Below are positions 1-13,500 of a DNA stretch of 64,000 bases, piece after piece. Below the pieces are notes generated by a model that was given only the letters and a program-made list of their open reading frames with translations, was not told the DNA's origin and did no database searches. The translations under genes were made by a program, and so were the position numbers. The stretch is from Trichoplax sp. H2 (lineage: Eukaryota; Placozoa; Uniplacotomia; Trichoplacea). The stretch covers positions 62,001 to 126,000 of the forward strand of contig NOWV01000063.1 in NCBI GenBank assembly GCA_003344405.1, written 5' to 3'. How positions within the stretch are numbered: position 1 is the stretch's first letter; every line of letters begins with the position of its first letter.

Positions 1-2170
1 CCAGCTAATAGGGCTGTTATTTCCAATACCACCGAAATTAATTTAAACCGCCGTTAAAATTCTCTCGTTTCATCCTTATTTGCATGTGTACACTTCGTAT
101 ACTGTAGACCAAATTTATTCCATAGACAAACAAGATGGTAGGATATTACTATATTCGTCCATCCTGAAATTATTGACTTTATGGCAACGTCAATTTTCAA
201 CATGCTAACATCTCTCAAAATGGTCATGGTCAATTCTAATCTTTTTGTCTGTTTTTATTATAGATACTATAAATGTATTATTAATCAGTTAATCTCGATA
301 TAACTCTAATCATTTCCATAATAAAAATATCAACTCCACATGTAAGTAGAGCGATAACGAATTTCATTTCTTTTCTAGCCTTCCTTAGCATTTCGGTATG
401 CTTACACTTGCAAAGATTTTACCATATTTTGCATTTAACTTCCATACTACTCTTCTGATTCTTACCATGATAACTTCGACTACTATAAGCTAGCACAACC
501 AAAAATTCACTGATCGTCATCTTCTTACTCATACTTCCCCACTTCTTCGTCTATAAATTGATCTACAGTATTCTAACTCATTATCTATCTTTATGATTTC
601 CGTAATAATAAAATCAAATCAACTTTCTTATAGAACTAAGTAACACCAACCAGTGACTCCTACTTTTAATCAATTCTGCCTACGGTATACGTTAATATTT
701 TAGAATCTATCGAACGGCTAAATTTTCATGGATACGATTCAAAATATAAGTAAAAATAAAAATGGTTGCAGTTAGCTCTAGCCTATGTTGTTTCTACTTT
801 AGTTTAGCTATTAAGTTTTCGTACAATCCTTCGCAATGATTTCTTATATTTTTATTTGCACGCCAGTTATAATTTTTACGGAGTCCGAGTCCGCAACATT
901 TATACCTGGAATATAATAACATAGGTTTTTCTTGATATCTCACACTTATGCATATGAACGACACAGTAATGGTGCGTTCACATGGGGGGGGCGAAAACCT
1001 AGCTTTGAATCAAGAACTAGACCTATTTGGTCAAATCCTTTCCAAAACTCGCCGCTGGTTGCCCAAAATATAAAATTTTATATAATGGGCGTCGGGCGAC
1101 CAGCGTCGTGTATTTGAAAGGGCTTACTCGAAAAGTAAAGCCTTCTAAATTTGGATGCGTGATTGTACCGTAGCTTACACACGCCAACGCTAACGAAAAA
1201 AGTCTCTTATTGACTTAAAGAGACGAGATTAGTTATATCACCAAATAGATCAGTTCCAACGACCGATTACCATAGCATAGTTATAGCGTCACTGATAGTG
1301 TAGACGAGGTAGTCAGAGAATTATTACTATTACTGAAGAAATCTTGACAACCAAGATTATAGTCTTGACAATTCAATAGTAATTGATAAACTAGTTGACT
1401 AACCGACTAAGTAACTAAAAAGTGATTTTCAGGCACCAGCCTTTTATAATCTCGTCAGAAGTTCCTGGTGTATACAAAGTAAAACTATCCTTCTAAAGTT
1501 TTATGAATTATTATGAATATTACCAATACAGACTATATAGCTGTGCATTATCATATTAATCAAAGACTAAACAGATTATATGAAGAAATGATAATTAATA
1601 AAACGTCAATTCACACAAACAATTTTTAATATTACTCATAATTACAACGAGCTTACGCATCGTACAATCTGTTAGTAAGAGCCCCCAAAAATAATAAATT
1701 CGTATATAAAATATAATTTCGCACGAAATATACAGCGGTCAAGATAAATAAAGGACATAATCAAGATTTTAAAGATTACAGGTAAGTTAGTTCGATTTAC
1801 AGCTCCTCTGCAAGCAATCCAACCAAATAATTATAAACAAAAATAGCAATTTTTGTATTTCCATAACATCTATCATCGTACGAAATCTAAATTACCATGA
1901 ACTCTTTTCTATCAATCGTGAGAGTATTAAAAATATCTTCATTCCTTTTAAAATGAATAAGATGAATGATCTAATTTGTGCTATATTCGCATTATATTCG
2001 TGGCTCACCAACATCTTTGGAGTTAACACGAAATACAGCAAATTGTGTAACAGATCTCGCCATTTCTAAACCTTGCTGTACACAGGATGATCGTATCCAT
2101 TTCGTCCCAACTACCTTGATACAGTACAGTGCAGTGACAAGACCATAAACCAATATTCAATTTAAAATTA
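1..2170. other. Intergenic, no gene recognised
   Basis: AT-rich DNA lying beyond the 3' end of the Dicer gene. The only notable structures are an 8-base G run at 984-991 and a palindrome at 1053-1105, listed separately. The short open frames here show no codon or motif signal and I do not call them genes. Confidence 0.6.
1053..1105. repeat. Imperfect palindrome / hairpin
   Basis: The 30 bases at 1061-1090 start with GCCC and end with GGGC around an AT core (AAAATTTT in the middle) and are almost self-complementary. An outer pair of 12-base arms, 1053-1064 and 1094-1105, is inverted with one mismatch. This could be the core of a decayed foldback element; no target-site duplication was identified. 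Confidence 0.6.
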
Positions 2171-2176
2171 TTTATT
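2171..2176 (-). other. Poly(A) signal of the Dicer gene
   Basis: AATAAA on the minus strand (TTTATT on plus), about 40 bases past the stop codon of the Dicer model. Its position fits a short 3' UTR. Confidence 0.5.
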
Positions 2177-2215
2177 CATATAAGGCAAGGATTCATATCA
2201 AACATTAAGATATAC

Positions 2216-5200
2216 TTATTGGCCACGATTGCCTAGATCGGCTGGAGCAGTTTCCGAAATTATGTTCTTAGCTTGCTTAAAATTTGTTGCTTTTGCCTCA
2301 TATTCTTTGCCATTGGCTAAACTTGATGATATTGTGTGACTTAGTCCATCAATTCCTTTTTTTCTATATATAATGGTATACAGTATTATTTAAGCGAACA
2401 GACATTATGAACGGTGCTCAAAAGTCCATTAAAACTATTCTTATCTTTTTCTTAAATAGGAAATTATGCTTCAATATTCTACTTACACGAAAGAAACACC
2501 TTCAGGAACTTTCTCGTACAGTTGCCGAATGGGCGATATCGGAATATCACGTAAAACTAAGCCTGATACCAAAACACAAAGTAATAGTTATATCATTGTC
2601 AGGAATTGGATGTACTGGTAAAAACTATACAAAAAACTTTGTATAATTTGATAAAGCCACTCACTACTATTTAACTTACTAATTCGCGGCTGAAGGAGTG
2701 GCATCAATGCTTTGGTAACTTCTGCGATTGATTCTCCAGTATCGATATAAATAGCTCCAATAAGAGCTTCAACAACGTCTGATACAGGTTTTGGAATTTT
2801 AACCTCTTCCGTAAAGTTTTCGAAAAGTGCTTCGGTCCGATCATTATAATTCATTTCATCGTCTATCATATAATCCTACATCATAAAAGTAAATCAGTTT
2901 TATTGCGCATGACATAGGTGTAGTTTATAATTAATTGATAATCAATCATCACCCAATAAAGTATCTTACGCAAGTAATAATCTTAGCAAATTGGTCAATA
3001 TCCCTGAATAAGTCTGGAGATTCTTGAAATACATATTTAGAAACGCCGATAGCTATACCAATGACCGCTAGACATTTATTATTTACAATAGCTTCTTGGA
3101 AGTCATGTAGCTTAGCTGGCTTTGCATCCGGATGGCTATTGAAAAAATGTCTCGCTATAATATATTGCAGAATTGTGTCACCTAGAAATTCTAGCTTTTG
3201 ATTGGATTCTATAGCAATATTATGATGATGATAGCTTGAATGAGTTAAAGCCCGAATCATAAAAAGCTTATTTTGAAACGAATACCCGATCACTTTTTCC
3301 AGTCGCTCTAGATTATTCGCTTCGTATATTTTATTAATTTCATTACTGGATATATCATCATCATCTGGCAACAGCGATGCTGCACTTGCATTTATTGTAA
3401 ATTTAATATCTTTATCAAGCCAAGAGATAAAATATTTTGCATGTCTTTCATCAAACTCAAGTAAGATGGCCGCCAGGATTGCTTTCATAACATCAGCAAT
3501 GGATTTACTACTAAATTTCTGATGTGTCACAGCTTTATCACCATCTAAGTCTGAAGTAACTTTTTCATCTAGATTTTTAACCTTACTTGAAAGTAATTTA
3601 TATCCAGGGGGTATCCACCCTTCATTCTTTAATAGATTAAATGGCTTTCCTATAATATACTCACAAATAGGGGTTGATTTACCAAGCTTTAATAAATTAT
3701 CATTGCGAACAATTTTTGTAAGCTCATTTGTAAGTTGTCCCTCATGATACTTTGGGTGACTTATGAACAAATTTGCTGCAATGATAAATTTCAGAAATGA
3801 ATCGCCCAGAAATTCTAATCTCTCTAAATTGATATCATCTTCAGCCTCAGCCAATGTTAGCGCTTCCAGTAACTTCAGCGTAAAAGTTTGATTTTTACTT
3901 ATGCTAATACCGTTAATAGGGATAGATCCGAATAACACATCTTTAAGTTCATGAGCCAATAACAATGTTTCCATTCGCCATAGAAAACTTGGAATGCATG
4001 TTATAACCTTCCAAACAGATGCTGATAGGAAATATCTTTTACACAATTCCGGAATTAATTCTGTTATTTTACTAGAAGTTTCTGATTGCTTATCTGTAAT
4101 TGGAATGTTACTCGTTGAGGTTAACTGAATCTCATCATCAGACATGTAACTTTCGTTACTGATATCGACTGATTTAGCATCTGTATTAGAACGTAGCATA
4201 TTACGTCTTTTCGAAATTTTTTTAACAAGCAACAAAGGTTGCTTTGGATCTTTAATTGTAATATGATACCTCTCCTTGTAATATGTCATGAAATTCTTAT
4301 CGCAGTCGTCATCGCCTTGCATGTTATCCTCTGGTGAGCGATGTCTACAAATTTCTCTGATTTCATACATACCTGGATAGTCGCCATAATTTTGAACAAC
4401 TAGGGCATCATTAAGCATATCTAATTTGGTACAATCAATTTCGACATAATGTTGTCGATATTTGATAATTTCGTCGATGTATTTGTAATCGATATCCGCA
4501 TCACTAAATTGAAGAACAGAAAAATTAATTAATTTAAAACAATTATTGGAAGACAACCAATATCCATATAAGAACGTGATCGAAACTATCAACTAATGAT
4601 TCTGGTAATAGTTTACATACAAGTCATTTCCTGTTGTAGAATTCACAATAATTGGGATTAACATATAACCAGAAATACTAAAACGAGCATTGTATCTCAG
4701 GTCATCTCTGTTGATTCGAAAGGCAAACGTGCATATTTTCTTATTAAAAAAGTGAATCTGTAATAATTGTTCTGAAGTTACCATCTTTCTCCGACAACTT
4801 AATTTTATGGAAGCTTCTATCGCACCGTACGAGGTATACAAATTAAAACAGGGTAACTAGAGAAATAACAGCATGATTTTATTAAGTCTTCAACAAAAAA
4901 AAGCATATTACAGATATTGTCGCTAACACCAAATATAATTTAACAGAATTTTGACTGTCATTGCGAGTAATACGATATCTATGTTGTCACTATATCACTG
5001 TATTTATATAAATCATGCTAACCTCCGGCAGCTTGTGCGATAGTATTATACCAAAATTGACTTTATCAAAGATATTCACGGCTTTGTATGGTGGTAACGC
5101 CTTCATAACCAGCGCATAGAGATAAAGATCTTGTTTCTCCTTTGGATGGCAATCATTCAGTACTGCTGGAATCTATAATTTACGTATGCATATAATTAAC

Positions 5201-8200
5201 AGATACTATCGAAAAAAATATAAAGAATAATTTCCTACATATCAGATGACTTTATCCTACCTTTTGAGGATATGAAACTTCTTTTTTGCCTATAGCATCT
5301 TCTACCGTTGCCTTGTTGTCAATACTATTGTCACTATCATCGTCGAAAGATACATTTTTCGAGAATGATTCAGATTGTAGGTACTTGACAGGTACTAAAT
5401 TATCATCTAACTGTCCTATTTCATGTAACTCCTGGCATACTAGCAGCGCAGTAGATGCCTTTGCGCGCTTCTCAGTTATCGCTAAAGGGCCCTATGAATT
5501 TCAAACATAGATTATTAGCCATAAAAATAATCTGGATTGGAAACTCGTACAGCTTCTTTTAATCCAAAAATTTTCAACATTTGATATTACTTGAATGAAC
5601 CAAGTTATTCAATAAACGATAAAATGATGAAGCAAATAACATTGATTCTTATATCTAGCTTTACCGATCCCAGTTGTAGTGGATTTTACTTACAGTAATG
5701 GAGTCAGGCAGAGGAGAAGAAGATGGTAACTGTATGGTTGCTTTTATCTTTCCTGGCATCATGAACGACTTATTAAAGGTAATGACCGGCTCCGGTACGC
5801 TATATTCGTCTTGAGGTAGCGTACTACAGTACCTGTACATGTACCGGTAATACAAATCATTTACAGTTCTAGTCTCAGATTAGCTTTTATTCTACATACT
5901 TGTATCAATTAACTCTTATGAATAAATCATAATCAAAGGAAATCTGAAATCAAAGAATAATATTTTCATACCAATGTAGCAACTGAACACTATTTGACAT
6001 TGTGACTTTAGCACCGGTAGATTCAACTTCATATGGAGGCACTAAATTTAAACTATCATCAGCTAAATAATCTTCTTCAGTACCAACAGCTCTGCATTGG
6101 CGTTGGTCTTGCAAGTACCTCTCGAGATACGACCACGTTGAAAATTGATCCCGTGCGTCAGCTATTTTATCTTTTTCCACCAGTATTATATAATGAGCAT
6201 GTTGAGCTCGAGCTCTACCTTTGGCTTGTAGATATGAGCCAAAAGTTTTAATTTCATCAAATCGAACGACTAAATTGCATTTAGGAACATCTATTCCTTC
6301 CTCTAGCACATTGGTCGCTACCAATATATTTACATCTTGCCGACGAAATTTATTAATGGCACGAGTTTGTTGATTATGGGACATATTAGTAGCTACCAGA
6401 CTAGAAGATACTCGAGTACCATGGCCAACCACAAAATCGCTTTTTATACAGGAAAATGCGTTATCATGCTCAGCCACCTTGTCTAGTATAGAACTTAAAG
6501 CATAAGCAACACAGCGCTTTTCAGTAAAGATAATTGCACAAAAATTTCTGCTATCTCCCAAATTTGATAGAAGTTTATGAAGTTCATTAAAGAGTGTAAA
6601 TAACTTTGGTTGTTGATAGACAGACTCCCAATGATCCAGTCCAGCCTGTTGTAACTCTTTCTGTATAAGGTATAACTTCTTTAGGAACAATGAATATAGC
6701 TTCCATTTGGAAGGATCATTAATGACTTTTACAAGCTCATTTATGACCGAGTTGATGATAAGATATAATCCGTACCCTCCGAGCCCTTCATACGTTGCTT
6801 TAAAATCTTTGACGTATCCTTCTAAAACTTTCTTACTTGACGTATCATTCATATTGTAATCCACAATTCGTTTATTTTGGCTAGGCAAACTACTTATCCA
6901 GTCCTCGATATTACGTATCGACGATATAACCTCACGTAATTTATGGCGATGGTTATCTAATAAGTTGATTGCGTAAGGAATTAACATTTCTTCAGCCTTT
7001 GTACTATATTTTACCAAGTCTTGTCGGTACGAAGTAGTAACAACTCGACTTAATAATATCGCTTCCAATGACCTAATTTTATTTTCGATTTGACCAATTC
7101 TGCATTTGCCATGAAAGACAGACGCAGTCATACCAAATATTCGGGGCTTGCTTTTTTGCTCCTTGTATACGTAGTCACGCATAATTTGTACATACGTATG
7201 ATTTCCAACAGCATGATGGCATTCATCAAATATTAATAAATTAATTTGACTAACTTTGATATAGCCGTGTTGTAAAATTTGTGCTAAGATATCAGCAGTC
7301 ATAACTAAGACCTGCTGAGAGTCTAATTCATAAACCCATTTTGTTTTATTCCACAGGTCAACATCATCTCCTACATAGTCACCAACTTTGAAAGGCGTTT
7401 GTTTACGCAAGACATCGCTTTGTTGCCTGGCTAGTGGAACTAAATAGATCAAGATAAGTACACATGCAAGAATTAATCGTTGTTACTCGAATAATAACTT
7501 TGACGATTGCAGCTGATGCTGCAGTAAACAGAAATTAAAAATTGAAATTATGAAATACGCATCGTAGCGTTATTGTGGATTGACTGCATCTTCAGTTCAT
7601 ATGCATGCTTGCAATTAAGCCAATAGCTATACTATACACGAAATAAAATTGCAAATAGAGTAGTCGTGAACTGTTGTAGATATATAGTACAGTTGTACGG
7701 CGACAGTACTGTACATTGCAAGCAATCCATGGATATTAATAGATTAAGCATCGAAGTATGGGATACGTATACATTGGATCCTGGTCATGATGGCAACGTT
7801 TAGATTAACTCTATCTTCCAGTACTATCCGGATACATTTAATTTTGGGTATCAATCACACCAAAGTATCAAAGAATTGTTAGCAACTACTGAATCAGTAG
7901 TACAGTATCGTATGTTATCCTAGAAGATATTCGATGTCAATAAGTAGCTAATGAACAGCACGTGAATCATGATTCCTTCATCTTGTATTTGTAAATTGAT
8001 GTAGACGTTGTTTACGATAGTAGTGCTACCAGTAATGTACGTATCATAAGGCAAAATATAGATGCAAAGCTATCATTGGATTAACTTAATACCTGTATTG
8101 ACCAAGAAAAAGGTCTTCTTCCCACCCTGATCGAGAGGCTTTGGAAGAATTTCGTGTTGTAACTTTTTAATCAGCATAACAGCAATGAAGGTTTTACCAC

Positions 8201-8327
8201 TGCCGGTATTCAAGCAGATGATAGTATTACTTCGTAAAGCAGCTTCTAATAATTCACTTTGATAAGCCCTCGGCTTTAGTAATTCCTTCTTATGGTCATC
8301 AACATTATCTTGACTTGTTGCATCCAT
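2216..8327 (-). CDS. Dicer-family ribonuclease
   Basis: Cuts double-stranded RNA into small RNAs in the cytoplasm. Ten exons: 8327-8093, 7439-5972, 5832-5694, 5491-5261, 5172-5023, 4856-4621, 4503-2970, 2875-2638, 2556-2487, 2363-2216; 4449 nt, 1482 aa, in frame throughout. Domains in order: DExD/H helicase (P-loop GSGKT at residues 42-46, DECH at 150-153, motif VI with KGRARA), Dicer dimerisation fold (LHEIGQLDD), platform ([11 protein letters not shown]), PAZ, RNase IIIa (LEFLGD, Glu about 1050), RNase IIIb (LEFLGD, Glu about 1258; [11 protein letters not shown]), and a short degenerate C-terminal dsRBD beginning [13 protein letters not shown]. Oddity: in RNase IIIa the usual DxxE is D-V-M-K, so a metal-binding Glu is Lys (residue 1160). 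The start is the only Met before the conserved [12 protein letters not shown]. The exon 8/9 border is the least certain. Placozoans are known to have several Dicer genes; I cannot say which this is. Confidence 0.95.
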
Positions 8328-8354
8328 GATTCTCCAGCTTGTGTATATATATAT

Positions 8355-8504
8355 ATGTTAAAAGTTATTGAAGGTCAATCGATTAGCAAGCACAACACTG
8401 TACAATACTTGACTATCCTTCTCTCTAATATGTTAAAAGTTATTGAAGGTCAATCGATTGGCAAGCACAACACTGTATAATACTTGACTATCCTTCTCTC
8501 TAAT
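8355..8504. repeat. Tandem duplication, 2 x 75 bp
   Basis: Two head-to-tail copies, 8355-8429 and 8430-8504, beginning ATGTTAAAAG and differing at only about two bases. The near identity means a recent duplication. It starts 28 bases upstream of the Dicer start codon, so it may lie in the promoter or 5' UTR. Confidence 0.9.
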
Positions 8505-8630
8505 ATTACCCTACTGCATAATACTGTATTATCTATCCTATCGTATAAAACTATTATTATTATTGACTCTACTGGATCGATGACATTTTGATCGCATTGG
8601 ATGCCAAACTGTGCCCATTAAGAATTTGGA

Positions 8631-8943
8631 GGATGTGATTTCCAATCAATTTAAAAACTGCTGACGTAGACTCTTTTCCGCCCTTGTAGATGTATCATAA
8701 AAGAAGAATGTACAGTAGTTCTCCATGCACATTGCACAGTATGCAGTAGATTAATTCGAGTGTACAATCTACTGCGAGCAGTCGCAGGATGTGATTTCCA
8801 ATCGATTTAAAAACTGCTGACGTAGACTATTTTCCGCCCTTGTAGATGTACTGCATAATAAAAGAAGAAGAATGCTCAGTACAGTAGTTCTCCATGCACA
8901 TTGCACAGTAATTCTAGTTCGAAATCAACTGCGAGCAGTCGCA
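8631..8943. repeat. Tandem duplication, 2 x about 156 bp
   Basis: Two copies starting GGATGTGATTTCC, at 8631 and 8787, with a few substitutions and small insertions (an extra AAG; CTGC before ATAA). Each copy ends in CTGCGAGCAGTCGCAG, a small stem-loop. More diverged than the neighbouring 75-bp duplication, hence older. Confidence 0.85.
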
Positions 8944-8950
8944 GTTGATT
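8923..8950. repeat. Perfect inverted repeat, 12-base arms, 4-base loop
   Basis: Arms 8923-8934 (AATCAACTGCGA) and 8939-8950 are perfectly complementary around the loop GCAG. It sits at the end of the second 156-bp unit; the first unit keeps only the inner 6-base stem. Confidence 0.9.
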
Positions 8951-10591
8951 GCGAAAGCATTTTATGATATGCATTCGGAAGCAATGTGTTATAGCGGTAA
9001 GTTTCAGCATTCACTATCTGCTAAGTTGGCAGATATCAAGCTAATTTTCTCTGTTCAGAGTGGAATACTTTTTCCAGTTTACTACAGCAGTACAACCGAT
9101 AAATACAAGTTATCATAGCCATTTCCGGCTCGAGATGCAAGCTTTCAAGATTATTCATAGCCCATGCCTGAAATGATCAACTCATAAACAGGAACAGAAA
9201 ATAAATATTTTGACTAATTTTAATTCATCTGCTCCAAGCTGTACATTTCATGGTGGTACTATTTTGTAGTTATTTTCTCCAATACTATTTTGGTAGTCAT
9301 TTTCAGTCAATTTTGAGCAACTTTTTGACTACTGTCAATGCCCCCAATTTGGATAGCTACAATCGACTGCCGTCACCCATAACTATACTACTGGCCGTTT
9401 CTTGTAGTAGTCCATGTCACAAGTGATCTAGTCGATATTAGTTCGTTATAAGGTTGAGCAAGTCCTCTAGTCATGGATTGTAGAAGCGATCCGTTCAAAG
9501 AAGCTGAAAATAAAGCGCTTCTCCAATCCAGGGCTCCAAACATTAATATTGTATAGAAAGTACTGTCTAATAAGCACAACATTAGTCATTTTAAAGACGA
9601 TACAGCTAAAATTGTAATTAAGCCAATAGGTACTGTCCAACGCCTTGAGATATGGTATCCGTTGCTCTAGCTCATATCTCAAGCCGTCAATTCGGCCAGT
9701 GAACCAAGGACTACTAAAAGGGAAAGACAGAAACAGCCAACGATCTTTTAATAGCATCTGACTTGGGTTATAAGAGAAAATTGTGAGCTCAAGGGCAGGA
9801 GGAGAACATTTGAAACGAAGAAAATTCCGTCAAATGCAACTTTCTGCAAGTTCTTTACTAAGAGTAGTCCGTCAGTACAGTTTCTGTAGTCCATACTGAA
9901 AGAGGTGATGCAACCGTTTTCCGTCCGGCTGACAATCATCTGCGCAGGTGCTAACTTTTCATATTTGCGGTATGCCCGTTTCCATGCAACGGCAAAACAA
10001 TCAACGATCTTAATAGATTTCAAAAAAATTTCCGTACCTTCTTGCTATGCATCAATTAAATAAGTAGTATTAACATTGAAACTACTGAGTGTTAATAATG
10101 AAATCCTATGGACTAATAGATTGTCTACAACCTTGTATGCCAGCTTACGTGATAGCATTACAATACGAGTACCGGTTATTCTACATCAACAGTGCAGTAT
10201 ACGCATATAATCCAATCATACTTTCATACACTCCTTCAAGTTCTACTACGTAAAGTATTTGTACTAGTATCATCACAATAGGGCAATAGTACAGTATAGA
10301 GGCTTATATAGGTAACATTGAGAGGTAATCAACGTACATATCAGAGTTATTCAAACGATAGCGCCTGCTGCAGTCATTATAGCCGTTCTGAAATTAAACT
10401 AGCAAGAATATTCTGTCCCACTACCATTGGAAAATGATTTGCTGTTGCCTTACTAAGTTATAACAATCAGTAATCTGACGGCCATAACATTACGTAGCTA
10501 CAATACATTAAAACTTGAATTTTATTCATTAATTTATAAACTAGTCCAATTATAATTCTAGCCAAAAGACACAAAAGTAAAAGATACGACT

Positions 10592-13500
10592 ATGTCAGCA
10601 TCATTGGCTATGCAAGAATTAATGTCTGATCCATCGGGACATTTTGCTCCAAAACCTCCACCAGGTAGAAGCAAAATCAACAGGAAAAGACCTCAGACAG
10701 GTATGAAAAACGAGAAATTCCTTGAAAACATCGAACATATAATGTCTAGACACGTATAGTTTGCTCAGTTCACATATTTCTCTGTGCTATTGATGCAGTA
10801 AAGGACAATCCTAAGTCTTGTTTATGTCCAGTATAATTACGGCGTTAACCAAAATTATCTATTTTCTATTTTGTTAATTACATCATTACATTTAAGTAGT
10901 ACCATATACTAATTGATTTATATAAAATCGTACAACTACTCTATATAAATATCGAGGCTTGCCTAATACGGTGTGTATCTTAAGAATACTTATCATCATA
11001 TTTCGCTATACAGAAACGTATAACCACAGAATACATACGTTAACTTTGAAATGTTCGTCCATCTACATACTCCCTTTATACAGTAGTTTATGCGAGGATA
11101 ACTATTTAGCTTTTTAAATTACTTAGCGATATTAAATCAGTCCCATCGAAATCTGAATAGTAAATACAAGTAATCATCAAGATTAAACTTGCTTACAAAT
11201 CTTGACTCTCTTCAAGGATTACATTCCATAGCTAACGTATCAACTTCATGAAAACTTGATTGTTATCTCAAGATGCCTATCCAATGCATCATTTCTATTT
11301 CATAGATGTTACTAGTATAAATACTATGATTAATAACTTTATCCAAAATCATTCGCGTTTAAATCAGCCTTAGATATATTCATCAACAGTATTTAATATT
11401 CTCTTACGTGCTGATAGCCCCAGGGCGTCAAATCACAACGGCTTCGAAAGCTCCAAAACTATGGCGGTCATCAACTTACAATGAACCCAATTTAAAAAGG
11501 AGAAAATTTATTGTGACATTAAATCATAAGAAGGACATTTCCAGTATAAGCCGCAATGCTCCATATGCAAATAGAGCCTACACTACAGCAATGGCTACCG
11601 CAGCTAGAACCTATAGTAACGCATTGAATAAAGGCCAGCAAAAAGAAATTATACCAATATATAACCCACTGTGTGATCCACATCTGAATGATTATTATGC
11701 TCGCAAATTTGGTTTGCTAAATAGCCGAGACGTAAGTATATGGCTATTGATATCCTTTATTATATGCTTAATAATACCAATCAAGAGATTAACTAAGAGA
11801 GTTACTTACTATACCTTACTATTTACTTAATACGAGCATTAACTGACAGCTAGTTTAGCACATTTTAAGCTATGAATCATATTCTAATGCAATATTAGAT
11901 ACTTTTATCAAGTTAAAATGCATTTTAGAGAGATAATATCTATAGGCTTAAATTAATACTTTTAATTCAAAGATATAGTTATAACTTAAATCTAATTGCA
12001 AACTTTTACTCTAATATTTAGGAATCTCGAAAAAACCGCAAGCAAGGTAAATTGTACTAGTATACTTATATTATGTTATCAATAAACGATACAGGATTCG
12101 TGATATCTATTAATTCGATATCTTCAAATATCGTTGCCGATAGTGTTTTCTGATTACTTTTATATTTTTATTAGCTGGTGTTGCTTACCAGTTCGGCGTT
12201 AAAACGGGAGACAAGAAAGGATCAGACACTGATGCTAAGGTACTGATTTTAATTCTAGCTTGTAACCACGATGGTTTCATAAAGTTTTTATAGGTTCAAT
12301 GCTTCTAAAACCATTCATATTAACTGATTGCATTAAGGTTTACATCCAAGTTATTGGAACAAAAGATAAAATTCCTAAAAAACGATTATTTAAGAAGCAA
12401 GAAAGTGAAAAAACTGAAAGAGGAAATCTCTTTAAATTTGATAAAGGCACAGTTGAAAAATTTGCTGTTCAACATCGAGACATTGGTGATCCAGTAAAAT
12501 TAATCGTTGAGGTAACCTAAATAACAGTATGATATGCTCTCAATCAATACTCACGACCGTTAATGAATTTATGTTTATACGTATTTACAATCAGAAAATT
12601 CATAGTAGATATTTATATTAAAACTAAAATAGTCATAAATCCTATGTTTTGCTAAACAAACATATTGTAGCACGACGGTAATGAGAAACGACATGGATGG
12701 TTTCTTGAAGAAATAACGTTAACTAACATTCAAAGTAAAAAATCATGGTTATTTCCTTGTCATAAATGGTTATCAAAGTACGAAGGTGACCGCAAATTAT
12801 GTTACGAATTAAAGCCTTTAGCTAAGGCCGGCAAAGCTGGTAAGCACTTCTTATTCACTGTACCTCATACTCTTACCGATCTTAAACATATTTGTAAAGA
12901 GCTAGTTTCAGTATTTATGGCTTTGAACTTATAGTATATTCATTAATTTCAGTATATGAAGTAAGCGTTCTGACCGGCGATAAAAGAGGAGCTGGAACAG
13001 ATGCCAATGTATCCGTAACGCTATTTGGCAAACATACCAGTTCGCCAAAGATTCAGCTATTGAAAAGGTATTAATAAGAATAAACTTATTTACTGTCCAC
13101 TTCTATATTATAAGCATATCTCTATTAATATAATAATTATAAATTAAATTATCGCTACATATTAACTTGCTGTATCTTGACTATTACAGTAGTAAACATA
13201 AGAATCCATTCGAACGCAATAATACCGACGAATTTAAAATTCGAACTCGAGATGTCGGTAAATTAAGCAAGATAAGGTAAGGTTGATAGGTTTTAACAAT
13301 TCCAAATATTCAAATTTGGTATATCGTATTTTACTTCTAGATGATGTAAATCACAAACAGGCGTGCACTTTAACACTAATGTGATATTGATTGACTTGTA
13401 CATTAAATTTATATTGATATATAGAATTGAACATGATAATGCTGGTTTTGGACCAGGATGGTTTCTTGACAAGGTCGGTAGAAAAATCTTTCAAATTGTG

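Larger units (their letters stand above)
8328..10591. other. Intergenic between divergent Dicer and LOXHD1 genes
   Basis: This 2.26 kb must hold the promoters of both divergent genes. It contains a 75-bp tandem duplication, a 156-bp tandem duplication and a perfect hairpin, listed separately. Two overlapping minus-strand open frames (9467-9757 and 9748-10023) show no recognisable domain and I do not call them. Confidence 0.6.

Noticed and set aside
932-1117. 61-codon plus-strand open frame
   Set aside because: Spans the palindrome and a G run; no coding signal.
9467-10023. Two overlapping minus-strand frames as a transposase remnant
   Set aside because: No catalytic motif, terminal repeats or similarity that I can recognise; probably chance.
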